DNA of 64,000 nt, from positions 32,859,004 to 32,923,003 of the forward strand of contig OZ037765.1 in the NCBI GenBank assembly GCA_964035545.1, in the 5' to 3' direction. Made by a program: the position numbers and the translations under genes. Positions 8,301 to 18,185 of the stretch are shown here, piece after piece (within the stretch, counting starts at the first letter, position 1; each line of letters begins with the position of its first letter). The notes beneath the pieces are model-generated. The model had not been told where the DNA came from. It saw only the letters and a list, made by a program, of their open reading frames with translations, and ran no database searches. Source of the DNA: Bugula neritina (taxonomy: Eukaryota > Bryozoa > Gymnolaemata > Cheilostomatida > Bugulidae).

Positions 8301-10864
8301 CGGTTTTGCAGTATCATTGCTTATACAAATTGTGTAGTGTTTCTGAACCTAGTTATTACATTTCTCAAAATTCACTAGTTTATTACCATAACATGTGTTG
8401 CAGGCTCCAGTTTGTCTGAAGAAGAGGGTGCATGTCTTTCAAGTTATCTCAGCAAATATCAAAGGACCAATTCTACAGGTACTGTATGTTCATCTTATTC
8501 TAGTAATTTTTGTTATAGTAACTATAGAAAGAATCTGAGTATGAAATAAACATATGCTCAGTGTGTGAATATTTAAAAACTCTGAATGTTTATGTATGTA
8601 CAACATATACCGTGATGTATTGCTATCAACAGTCTATAAAATGATGTAGCATACGATAATAATAAATTCAGGTGAGACTCATGTTGAATCTGATAATGAA
8701 GAAACTGATGCCGATAGTGATATCTCTGAACACGAAGACTTCAGCTCACCACAAGAAGCCGGTAACATCAAAATGGAAGTTTCTGAGACCAAGAAAAAAA
8801 AGATAAAACATCTGTTCTATTCTAATGAGGTACTTTAATAAATAGTTTATAGTTGTTAGGTATGAACTACATAGTTCAAATATTTTATTTATAAAGTATT
8901 ATTTGTGGTGAAATATCTTTCACTTATAAAAACATGTTGCTCTTTTGAGTATGGTAAATGCACAATAAGTTTTCTCTGCTTTCTACCAACCAGTTGAGCG
9001 CAGCTGAATTTAGTAAATTTAATTATAGAGTTCAGTTGCATTTATATTTTCATTGGTGCTGTAGAGTATTGCAGTGAAGGCTGTCTGCAAAATTCCATAA
9101 AATTATTCAATCTTATCAAACAAATAAGAGAATGATCACCAGTTGTTAAAAAAATTTTATAGGTGTATAAAATGAGTGAGACTGTGCGAGGAAGAGCTCT
9201 GATTATCAACAACAATGTTTTCCGTGATAGACCCGAGCTCTATAGAGAAGGATCTGCAGTGGATGTGTCTAATATTCGAGCAGTTTTGGCACATTTGAAC
9301 TTTGAAGTAGATGTGAGACGTGACAGAACTGCTGAGGTGCCCAAACATATAATGCCATATTTTGTTATACTTGTAAACATTAGACATTTCATATTATTCC
9401 TATATACTATATTTAATCTCATGATTTATTCACAGGAAATGCTGAAGGATATCAAAGATGAGACTCAAAACCCTGACAATGAAGACTATGGTATGCATGT
9501 CACTGTACTCATGTCTCATGGTGGAACATTTGGTGCTCATGGAGTTTTGTATGGAACTGATGTGAAACCAGTGAAGCTTCTCAATGTCTTTGATTTGTTG
9601 TCTTCCGACAACTTCAAGCACATGGCTGGGAAACCTAAAGTTGTGATCGTGGTAGCTTGTAGGAGTGGTGAGTTGTACATATATCTCAACGCTATACTCA
9701 TATATCATGTAAATTTTTATAACGCTTGAAAAGTTTACAGCTCTCCAAATGACATGTTTTATTGTCTTTCTATATGAATAAACTATTATTTTGCTTATTT
9801 TCATTTAAAATTTCTTGTATCTTATTTCTGTACTATAGAACACTAAACCTTGTATTTATCCCAGCAGACAGATACAATAGATAGAGTAGTGCTTCTTTTA
9901 CATTCATAAAATATATTTATTGGAATGTGTAGCTGCCACAGATGCCCTGATAGAGAGAGTAGAGGCTGAGTCTGGAGAGAGTTCCACCAGACAGGAAACT
10001 CAACAGGAAACTCAACGGAAAACTCAACAGGAAACTCAACAGGAAACTCAACAGGAAACTCAACAGGAAACTCAACAAGAAACTCAACAAGAAACTCACC
10101 AAACTACAAGCAGACGGAATGACTTGAATGTTGATGATCTGTTGATACTGCAGTCGTGCTTTGATGGTAAATCTTTGTGCTACTTGTAACTGATGATACT
10201 GTGTAGTATATGTATCTATATGTTGGTAGCTGTAGAAATTCTCTGATTAGCTGTTGAGGTTTAGACTATTATATAATTTTTCTTAAAATAGGAATACTGC
10301 AATATTACTTTCTACAAAACTCTTAATTTATAAATGCCTCATAATTTATGTTTTCTGTTGTTGCTGACCATTAAGGTTTATCATGTAGTTTAAGCCTAAA
10401 ATGTAGAGCGTGTGCAGTTATGTATCTGAAGTATATTAGTGTCAGGTCAACTCTTTCAAACAGAGAAGAAACTATTTTTTCAGGTCGAAACTCTATAAGA
10501 GATGCAAACTATGGAAGTCCATTTATCAGAGAGCTGGTTAAAACTCTGTACAAACATTCTTCTCATAGAGATCTTGTCACTCTGTTTGATATCGTAAGTG
10601 TGCAATATTAGTCTTTGGTACAGATACTGAGAAGTTTCCAGATGTCTCCTGGTATAAGAGATTCAGAGATGTACAGGTGTTCTATTAATCTGATAAACTG
10701 GTACCTTGTTACAGGTGCAAAAAAGAGTTAAGAGAGTCACTAAAAAGATCTCTGAGACACGTCCGGAATTTTCTGAGCAGGTGCCGATAACAACAAAGAC
10801 TCTCACAGACATGAGGAAGATTTTCTTATTTCCTAAACACAAGATCTCTTCTCCTGCCGAATAG
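2168..10864 (+). CDS. LRR-ROC-COR-caspase fusion protein gene (5' end outside or unresolved)
   Basis: Twelve exons can be joined with matching splice phase: 2168-2305, 2872-3009, 3580-3717, 6025-7982, 8096-8269, 8404-8478, 8672-8829, 9163-9336, 9436-9667, 9933-10166, 10484-10593 and 10715-10864. Together they encode about 1,226 residues without a stop. Domain order is six leucine-rich repeats in three exons, a further LRR pair, a ROC GTPase, a COR domain, an acidic then lysine-rich linker, and a whole caspase (p20, QETQ linker, p10). LRRs usually bind ligands, ROC-COR is a GTP-driven dimerisation switch, and caspases cut after aspartate, so the inferred role is an all-in-one sensor and death protease in the cytosol. 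No signal peptide or membrane segment is seen. The true start is not in view. A paralogue lies to the right on the same strand. The ROC, COR and caspase calls are strong; that one mRNA carries all of them is inferred from phase and spacing. Confidence 0.8.
2872..3009 (+). CDS. LRR exon 2 of the ROC-COR-caspase gene
   Basis: A second 138-bp, phase-2 exon encodes two 23-residue LRRs almost identical to those of the exon at 2168. The flanking intron is also nearly the same, so exon and intron arose together by tandem duplication. Confidence 0.8.
3580..3717 (+). CDS. LRR exon 3 of the ROC-COR-caspase gene
   Basis: A third 138-bp, phase-2 exon encodes two LRRs (LSQLTQLEELDIGDN..., LTSLKQLKMNSCGISSLP...). 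The donor is CTGAAAG/gttt. The following intron departs from the duplicated unit and contains the 19-bp minisatellite. Confidence 0.8.
4250..5873. repeat. 19-bp minisatellite, about 85 copies, intronic
   Basis: The unit is GTATAGTAATGTATACTAT with single-base variants (TAATATG, GTGGTG, GGATAC). It fills about 1.6 kb of the intron between the last 5' LRR exon and the ROC exon. Each unit holds the palindrome-like GTATAC, so strands can fold. No coding or regulatory role can be shown. Confidence 0.95.
6025..7982 (+). CDS. ROC-COR exon (last LRR pair, ROC GTPase, most of COR)
   Basis: This 1,958-bp exon starts after atttatatag, phase 2 in, and ends at AGAT/gtaaga, phase 1 out. It opens with one more LRR pair (LSNLQHLDIS..., LSSLWRLNLSGN) and the LRR-to-ROC bridge PPYEVCQQGAGAIKQYY. 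The ROC domain shows the P-loop GQTMSGKTSL (from about 6335, Lys-Thr intact), the G3 motif DFGGHE (about 6497) and a G4-like THLDK (about 6704) in place of NKxD, as is common in ROCO proteins. The COR domain follows from about 6960. ROC binds and hydrolyses GTP; COR dimerises and couples the cycle to the effector. An ATG-less 5' end shows it is an internal exon. Confidence 0.9.
8096..8269 (+). CDS. COR C-terminal exon
   Basis: This 174-bp exon uses the acceptor gactttag, whose phase (1 in, 1 out) exactly matches the ROC-COR exon before and the linker exon after. It encodes 57 residues with an acidic start (NDYEDFNAELDYF) and Cys/His-containing sequence. It is followed by the strong donor gtgagt. 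Confidence 0.75.
8404..8478 (+). CDS. Linker exon 1 between COR and caspase
   Basis: This 75-bp exon (acceptor tgttgcag, donor gtactg) is phase 1 in and out and encodes a serine- and glutamate-rich segment (SSLSEEEGACLSSYLSKYQ). No domain is recognised. Its phase and position support a transcript running from COR to caspase. Confidence 0.65.
8672..8829 (+). CDS. Linker exon 2, acidic then lysine-rich
   Basis: This 158-bp exon (acceptor aaattcag, donor gtactt) is phase 1 in and 0 out. It encodes a strongly acidic run (ESDNEETDADSDISEHED) followed by a basic KKKKIK patch just before the caspase. Several Asp residues could be caspase cleavage points that free the protease, but this is only an inference. 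Confidence 0.7.
9163..9336 (+). CDS. Caspase p20 exon 1
   Basis: This phase-0 exon of 58 codons begins VYKM and carries the caspase start RGRALIINNNVF. It is followed by REGSAVDVSNIRAVLAHLNFEV, in which the Arg codon at 9244-9246 matches the S1-pocket arginine of the RSGTDVD region of animal caspases. This is true caspase sequence, not metacaspase or paracaspase. Confidence 0.85.
9436..9667 (+). CDS. Caspase p20 exon 2 with catalytic His and Cys
   Basis: The exon encodes VLMSHGG, with the catalytic His at 9517-9519, and ends in VVIVVACRS, with the catalytic Cys at 9658-9660. The usual QACRG pentapeptide reads VACRS here. The glutamine that normally helps hold the P1 aspartate is thus valine, and the closing glycine is serine. 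The donor is gtgagt, phase 1 out. The dyad is intact, so activity is possible; substrate choice may differ. Confidence 0.85.
9933..10166 (+). CDS. Caspase inter-subunit linker (QETQ repeats) and start of p10
   Basis: This exon enters in phase 1 and encodes ATDALIERVEAESGESS, then nine QETQ-type tandem repeats, then NDLNVDDLLILQSCFD. The last segment corresponds to the start of p10. In caspases this inter-subunit loop is cut during activation. The Asp residues in ATD and NVDD are candidate cut sites. The long Gln/Glu/Thr repeat is unusual. Confidence 0.8.
9992..10099 (+). repeat. 12-bp in-frame coding minisatellite (QETQ x 9)
   Basis: Nine units of CAGGAAACTCAA with few changes keep the caspase reading frame. 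The near identity of the units suggests recent expansion or gene conversion, so length may differ between individuals. Confidence 0.9.
10484..10593 (+). CDS. Caspase p10 exon 1
   Basis: This 110-bp exon (acceptor tttttcag, donor gtaagt) is phase 1 in and 0 out. It encodes GRNSIRDANYGSPFIRELVK, the counterpart of the caspase WRN...GSWFI segment. The Arg at 10486-10488 matches the second S1 arginine, while the preceding Trp is Gly. Confidence 0.85.
10715..10864 (+). CDS. Caspase p10 terminal exon
   Basis: The phase-0 last exon encodes 49 residues and the stop TAG (10862-10864). VQKRVKRVTKKI followed by EQVPITTKTLTDMRKIFLFP matches the closing p10 helix and the usual final strand before the C-terminal KxxFF/YFF-like end of caspases. 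A short basic tail follows. Confidence 0.85.
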   Translation: MQKRVKRVTKKISETRPEFSEQVPITTKTLTDMRKIFLFPKHKISSPAE

Positions 10865-11091
10865 CTGGGATTCATGTTGCTGGGTTTAGCTTTCCCTTTG
10901 TGGCACTGGCCTACCATTATATAATCTTGCATGTTATAACTCAACTCTCTAATTTATAGCTTGTACGTTCAGTTAGCAATGAGCAGAGTACTGGTTATAT
11001 ATCACACTTATTATCTACTACTTTATCAAAACTAGTCTACGCTATTTTTATGTGATGGCTAATCTTTCTTAGAAGATTATTGATGTGTTTT

Positions 11092-11097
11092 AATAAA
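11092..11097 (+). terminator. AATAAA polyadenylation signal
   Basis: AATAAA lies 228 bases after the caspase stop codon and is followed by T-rich sequence, fitting the 3' end of the ROC-COR-caspase transcript. Confidence 0.5.
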
Positions 11098-11109
11098 TTT
11101 AACTTTTAC

Positions 11110-12170
11110 AGTTTGTTTATTTTCAACTAACGTTTTTATATATGCATGTTTTTTTTGTGATTTCATGCTATTTAGAGTTAACTATAGTAATACACAATAC
11201 TTTATATCATTTGATTGACTAAAGTTTTGTTTTACACCTGCACTTTTATTATAATAAATTATATTTAAAAAGTCATAGATGCTTGCTCTTCCCATTAGTT
11301 TTTTTAACAAGAGTAGAAAGTATTTATTGAAAATAGATTTGTCTATCTTTTCTGTCAATTTATCCAGCCAGGGATCTTTAAATCACAGTGTTATTAAGCA
11401 AGTTCTGCCAGCGAAAAATAGCTCAAACATAGCAGAGTAGTTGTGGTAATTAGTATTATATATCCTGCACAAGTTTGTTGGGAGAAGTGAAAAATGAGTA
11501 TTATAGCTGTTATGCAACTCTAAATAACTTCTTATCTTTTGTAAATTTATTAAAACCTATTATTATAATCCTCGTCATTTATGACAATGATTAGAATAAT
11601 CCCATGTGTGTATATGCTTGTGTACCAGGCACATATTTTTGGACCAAGTAGGGTTTTTTGGAATGTTGATTGCTACATCCCTCGAACAAGAGGCATATGG
11701 ATGGGCAATGCTTTATTCACTGCACTCTGATATTATATATGCATCACCCTGACCCACTTTAGTCATATGCATACACTACACTCTTACATTGACGCTTGCT
11801 GATTGATGTTTAATACACATTGTTATTTATAATTACCATCAGAAGTATAGTAGTGTGGTTGTTTGAGAATTTTTAGACTTCAGAATTGAAAAACAGCTAT
11901 TCTATTTTCAATGAATATACAATAGCATAACTTCCGGTTTAAGAAATGAAAGGAAACTGCTTGAAGCAGCACAGATTTGGAGGTGACTTAATGAGCAGGA
12001 GGTCAAGAAGGAGGTCTCAAGTTAGGGGTTGGGAGTTTAGCTTTCTTTAGTGTTATACCAAAGCATAAGGGGGCTCAGGCTAAAGTAGACTCTTGTCTGT
12101 GTATTCCAAGTCATGTGACCTAGGGGGCGACTAAAGAAACTGAAGTTAGTGGATCTAATGATAGGAGGGC
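11110..12170. other. AT-rich intergenic DNA
   Basis: No coding exon, RNA gene or repeat array is visible between the 3' end of the caspase gene and the MITE at 12171. Confidence 0.5.
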
Positions 12171-12474
12171 TTAGCCTAGGGCCACACTGTGTCCTCTGTT
12201 ATAGCGTCAGTGATGCAGGATAAATAAAGCTTTCATTTTTAAATCGCACTCGCTTTAAAAACGCAAATTACTGAAATATACAGTAGCACTAAAATAAAAG
12301 AATTGGGCTCGCTAAGTAACTACTGGCCAATTAGGTGACGAGACGATTCGCACTTGCGTTCAGAATGCTGAGCGACAAGTGCGAATGATTTCGCAACGCA
12401 TACAGTGGACACTTTTGCTACTTGTGGTTTTAATGTTCGCATGCGGTAATACGCACAGTGTGGCCCTAGGCTTA
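12171..12474. mobile_element. Harbinger-like MITE with 18-bp terminal inverted repeats
   Basis: GCCTAGGGCCACACTGTG (12174-12191) is matched perfectly in reverse complement at 12454-12471. Both ends are flanked by TTA (12171-12173 and 12472-12474). A 3-bp TTA duplication with GGGCC-type ends suggests a non-autonomous PIF/Harbinger element. A 5-bp CTTAG duplication with a one-base-shorter repeat would also fit. The 298-bp body has no coding frame. Confidence 0.75.
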
Positions 12475-14316
12475 GCGTTTAGAGAATCTGTGTAGACATG
12501 TTAGTCAAACTGTTCAGTGGAAATGCTGTACTTTATAGCAGACTGACTGTATTTATCATCATTGTCAGGTGTTAATATAAAATATAATACACTACATTAA
12601 ATTGTATACCTCAAAATATATTCAGTTCCTAAATATTCTCTTCTATTAGTAATTTTCTTGGAGTTGTCTGTGTAGTTTGAATATTTTAACAAACTGATTA
12701 ACTATGGCTTCCCTGTATCACCTATAAGCCTACGTGACAGATCCGTAATTATTTTTATTAAACACAACAATATAATTAACATTCCCCATTGTTTTGTATA
12801 ATTATAGGTAGTATACACAGTGTAGATTACATTGAGCTGGTTACTGCAGATACTGAAATTTGATTTTCTTTTACTTCAAAATTAGATGGAATTACATTAT
12901 AGCTATCACTGCAGGGTAGGAATTTAATAGCAGTCTTAGTATTTAAATTATATATGTCATGGGTCAATTTCTAACTGTAATTCTTACTCACTGAAGTATG
13001 CAGAATGAGTTTTAAGATATTTTGAAAAAGGAGCTGTGCATACTTGTGAGTGAAAAAGTCATTTTGGTGTGACTTCGTAACTTTTAGCACATAAAATTAT
13101 TGATTTTAAAAACATTTAGCATGATTGAAATACGCAGAATTCATGTTGACCTGCCATCACCAGTGTCAATGTAACAGTTCTTCATTACATTAATACTATT
13201 TTATGTTTATAAAATCTATATTTATTCAGTCCTTATATACTTATAATTTCTTCTGTCCTTTTGTCTTATGGAATAGAATATAAAGCTGGGAGAATAGAAA
13301 GTGTATATAGTTGATATTACTCTACTGTGTTGCTAAGGAAGTAGTGAAATTAGAAATTGACTAGTGAGAAGTCAGTAACCTACCAACTGCTAGTCAAATT
13401 ATTGATAAAATAAATATTTACTAGCTGGTGAATTCTAAGGTCCTGCTTTAGATCTTTAAGATCTTTTACCTCAATAAACATTGCAGAGTATTTGAACAGT
13501 ATTTTTATAAATAATGTGATTATTAATTAGTTTTATAATCTGGTCCACTTAACCCTGTCTATTTATAGTAATCATAAATCTAGCCTCAGTTAACATTTCA
13601 CCCATATATAACATGTATAATTATACACTGTAACTTCTGATCATATATATATATACATGTTTAATTTTATTTTAAAAAGATTGCTTGCTATGGTAACACA
13701 AAGGCATAATATAATAAACCACAATTATATTACCTATAATAAATCCACTCTTTGCCAAATTCTTTTTGTGATTTCTTCATAATCTATCAGTGCATTAGTG
13801 CATTAAATTCCTAAACACACTTCCAAAATTTATATTCAATTTTATTATGTATGTAAATAAGCATATTATTTCATAAGAAATGAACCAGCAAAAGCCATAA
13901 TGACATAAAAAAATTCAATGGTCATATCTATGAGTAACATTACGTAATAAGACTAAAACTAAACAGGGAAGAAAATATCATGTGGTTAGTTGAATCAATA
14001 TCACAGATACAGGAGAATTTAGTGAATAAACAATAATGGACTGTGAAATAAAACAAATATAAAAAGTAAGTAAATTAATTTAAATGCATAAAAATAAATT
14101 TTATTATATTATATTATATTAAAAGTAGTACTTATATATATTGAAGACAAATCTTGCATAAGAAAATAAACTGCATTTATAAATGGCTACAAAATTTTAT
14201 TAATTATAAATATCAATAATATCACAAATATTTAGAAGAATGTATCACTAATAAGACACAAAGTAATGTTGGGGGGGGGGGCTCTAAGATGCACACCTCT
14301 GGTTTAGGTTTTCAGT
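12475..14316. other. AT-rich intergenic DNA
   Basis: No exon, RNA gene or clear repeat is visible, apart from a run of eleven or more G at 14270-14281. Confidence 0.5.
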
Positions 14317-14660
14317 TTAACTATGAATAATGGTTAATTCACTTACAGCTTTCTGTTTCTTTTTCTTTCTGAAGCTGAGATAAGACAAAATGCCTCTTTT
14401 ACCAGAAACACTCTTTTTATCTCTGTTTCCATTTCTGGTTGATCCAAACGCCCAAACTTCTACCTTCCAGCTGTTGTTCTCATGACACTTTCTAATGACC
14501 AAGTCAAATATATGTTTACACTGAGCATTACTGGAGAGGTCTATGAATAGATGTTGACAAGTGTTTTCACTAGAAATACCAGGTGGTAGTTGGTACTTTG
14601 TAAAGTTCTCTTCTACTCCCCGCAAGTTTCCTATTACTATTACAGGTACTCCGTCACACT
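14317..14660 (-). CDS. Ras-like small GTPase, C-terminal exon
   Basis: On the minus strand this exon begins after ttttactag in phase 1 and runs 114 codons to a stop. VIVIGNLRG is in the place of the G4 NKxD motif. The guanine-binding Asp and Lys are not there, so nucleotide binding may be weak or altered. LFIDLSSNAQCKHIFDLVIRK corresponds to G5 and the last helix. The tail is rich in lysine (RKKKKQK) and has no CAAX box, so membrane binding would rest on charge. The upstream partner exon is 16351-16524. Confidence 0.65.
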
Positions 14661-14793
14661 CTAGTAAAATAAACAAAAACTGAAATAGTACATAACAATA
14701 ACAATATTAGTAACAGTAATAATAATAAATAACACAAAAAAATGATAAGTTAAACTGCACTGTGTTATGCGATGGAGTATACTATATCACTCT

Positions 14794-15569
14794 TTAAAGG
14801 ATTGCTCTATCTTAGTTTATTACAATCACATTATAATTATGAACTATAATCTAATGTGTATGCAAACAATTGTGACTTTGCAAAGGGATATGTGCCTAGA
14901 AAACAGCTTTTCAAAATTCCAATTTTGAGGGAGGTAAAATTTTCAGCCATGAAAAAGAATAGCCTAATACGTGACGTGTGAACGCCAGTAACTATGCTGC
15001 ACGTGCTAACTATAACGCTAGTATTCAAGGTTGCTGAGCGCAACATCAACCAATAACGCTCAAGCAGTTACAGTGCGCTATATAGGTCAGCTTTGGTGCG
15101 CCCGTAATATTGCGCAATCTGACCTAGTTTAGATCGATCGCAGGCATTCATCCTAAAGAATGCATGTTTTTGCAATGCTTTTTTCTATGTTTACAAGCAA
15201 AATAATGCCTAATGTTATCACATACATGTTATTTAACATGTCAAAAAACTATAGATTGAGATAATTCACATTTGCACTTCTATAAATATACAAATTACGA
15301 GCTGAAAGATCACATCTCACAGTCATATTTCTATAGTTATTCATTTGTATAGTCACGTGACCAGCAGGAATGCTGGCGCTGTTACGTCACATTTCCCAGC
15401 TCATTTCAAAATCGGCGTTTTGGCTGTTACCAATCTACACCCTCAACTTCAACTAACTTTTTCTACCTTTGGTCAAATGCTTTTTGTCAATGCATGCTTA
15501 GAAAAACACAATATTATGTGTGTTTGACCTAAATGGCTATTTATTAGACAAGATAGAGCAATCCTTTAA
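14794..15569. mobile_element. Non-autonomous DNA transposon with 20-bp terminal inverted repeats
   Basis: The sequence TTAAAGGATTGCTCTATCTT at 14794-14813 returns as a perfect reverse complement at 15550-15569, 776 bp outer length. The family is unclear: TTAA at both ends is compatible with a piggyBac-type target, but it may instead be part of the repeat. The interior has no transposase and lies in the intron of the Ras-like gene. Confidence 0.75.
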
Positions 15570-16350
15570 CTATGGCTATGCGAAATATATGTTACCTCCA
15601 CTAATTTGGACAACCTTAGCACAAAGTATTGTTACCATGATACTTGATATCCATAGAACAGCATTGTTTGCTAACTGCTATAAAAACTAGAGTCAAACTT
15701 AGATAAGAGTAATAAATAAATAAAATATAATAATATGTTTACAATTATTGAAATTTGGACATAATTTCATTTCCACTAATATACAATTATATAATATTAG
15801 TATATATATCACATGATCCCCTGGTAATATGAGTTTATATAAGTCATCAGTTCTATATATGTCATATCATCACTAATTCTGACTACATGGGCTATGCTAT
15901 AATCTCAATGCTGACTATTTTTATCTCATGTTATTTTTACACTCTGCCCTAATTATACTAAGAGAAAATATTGATCTTCTAATCAGAGATAAATTATCAA
16001 ATAATATCATGACAAAATCTCTGGTAGTTTCAGCAATATGTGGCTTTAAACACTTTTGTTGGATCTGTTGCATGTAAGTTAAATGTAAGTTGCTATACAG
16101 AACGGATATAAAAGATGTATATCTTTCCTATAATGACTTACAGTAACTTACATCAAACATGTTAATCACTGCTGAATATTTTTCACAGTCATACTTGGTC
16201 TAATATTTTCATTGATTATTATTTTGACATTTCATAAAAAACCAATGAAAAACCTTCCAATCAAATGGTGGCCACGCAATGATGATTCCATTAGCTTGAG
16301 AAAAAGTTTAACTAGATTTTCATGTAAGAAGGAAGGGGGTCAACACGTAC
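15570..16350. other. Intron of the Ras-like gene, no other feature seen
   Basis: AT-rich sequence between the TIR element and the minus-strand G3 exon, without another exon or repeat. Confidence 0.45.
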
Positions 16351-16524
16351 CTCTCATCTGCTGGACTTGTTTCATGAGGCTACTAGCTTTGACTATACTG
16401 CTAGCATTGCTCACATTGTACACAATAATGATGGCAGTTGCTGAACGAATCCTCAACTCCTTCATAGCCGGGAAGTCCATGGCACCCGCTGTATCCACCA
16501 GGTTGACAGTTTTATATTTACCAT
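16351..16524 (-). CDS. Ras-like small GTPase, G3 exon
   Basis: This 174-bp exon is phase 1 in and out and has the acceptor tatgttgcag and donor gtacgt. It encodes [47 protein letters not shown] is the G3 switch II motif of Ras-type GTPases and [11 protein letters not shown] matches the strand before G4. Its phase joins exactly to the exon at 14317-14660. The P-loop and switch I exon should lie at higher coordinates, but I could not find it before 24 kb. Confidence 0.65.
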
Positions 16525-16647
16525 CTGCAACATACAACCAGTGCTTATAATATACATGACAATATAGCTATGATATATACAGCAATATACGTTTAATATG
16601 TATGACAGTGTAACTATAGCATGTGACAATATATCTATAACATATAT

Positions 16648-16868
<221 letters not shown>

Positions 16869-16879
16869 TCATTAACTGG

Positions 16880-17420
16880 AGAACTCACTGCACACTGCCA
16901 ACAGTAAACTCTTGTTACACAGAATTATAAGAGTTTATTTGGTAAACAAAAACAATATGCAGACTGAATGATGATTCACATTTCACATGTCTAGGAATAA
17001 TTAGGTCAGGTTTGGCAACTTTTAGGAAGCACTGAGGCATGTCGTTGTAAGGAAGACCACGTCTTTGCGGATTTTTACAGAAAATATAATATAATTCACA
17101 GTATATTATCTAGTCTATTACACTGCAATAAAATAATTACAAATATAGTGTCGCTATAGCATTGGGTGTGTATCTATTTACAGGCAACATTAATTGTAAA
17201 TCATAATTATATATATTACATAATATAATTTATTATAATATAATAATATTATATAGTTTAAAGTCCAAGATATTTTCATCCTCTCAGAATCTGTTTAAAA
17301 GGAAAATGTAAAGGTTTGAAAATTATCAGTTAGTAAATGTTCTCTTTCCCAAATAATAACCCAAGTGTTAATAGCTGTTTCTCTATACACAATTCAACTC
17401 TCTCTCTTTCCTACCTCCAG
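16880..17420. other. AT-rich DNA, no gene seen
   Basis: Only the polypyrimidine tract (tctctctctttcctacctccag) ahead of the candidate exon at 17421 stands out. Confidence 0.4.
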
Positions 17421-17557
17421 ATAGCAAGTGTGAGCTGCTCTGTTTTCTCCCACGACTCATTTCTAAATTTGGCATGAATCCAGGACTTGCCTTTCTAGAC
17501 TGGTACGGCAGATGTCTGGCTGTGAAGACTCATGACCCTAATATTACATTCAAACAA
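17421..17557 (+). CDS. Candidate exon, unknown domain (possible 5' part of gene 2)
   Basis: A strong acceptor (cctacctccag) and donor (gtgagt) bound 137 bp that are open in the frame entering in phase 1 and leaving in phase 0. The encoded piece, SKCELLCFLPRLISKFGM... then LAFLDWYGRCLAVKTHD..., is compact and rich in Cys and aromatic residues, like a small helical domain. No family is recognised. It may be an early exon of the gene continuing at 22814, but linking exons are missing. Confidence 0.45.
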
Positions 17558-18185
17558 GTGAGTGGGTGACCAGGCGTGCCCCAAATTAATAACTCAAGAT
17601 ACACATAAACTAAGCTAACATAGCATTTGTTTGTAGATGGAACAACACTGCATAAAATTCATTTCTCTATAAATTCTTGGAGTTGCTTCCTTTGTAATTG
17701 CTACTAAATATCAGTGTTGACTTCCATAAAATATATTGCTGCTACAAGAAAGTCTCAAAACACGATAATCCAATATTCAGTCTCTTGACTAAACAAATTT
17801 TGAGGATTTGCTTGTCTCACATTTCTAGTCCAAAGGTGAAGGTGATTGAATCAGTGTAAGCTCATAACACACATAATATAATAATATTTATATTCAAAAT
17901 ACTAACTCTGTACTATTCCATGTCATGTGTAGATTATTAACTTATACAACTTTTACCACTTTGTCATGTAAGTTAGACATTTAATGTAATATAAGTGCTC
18001 TATTTCATTGCACTGGCTTATATCTCTCTTTCCATGATACCACTATAGGTAAGGATGCCCATTTCAGTCTCTTAAATATTTTCACTCAACAAAGCAAAAT
18101 GCTGATCATTCTAACTATAACTCAGTACAAGAAACTAACTATACTTTAGTACGTAAGACAAGCTATTGGGCAATTTTTTCATTTA

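Noticed and set aside
9917-10102. Minus-strand Leu/Ser/Phe repeat frame
   Set aside because: It is the antisense of the QETQ repeat in the caspase linker.
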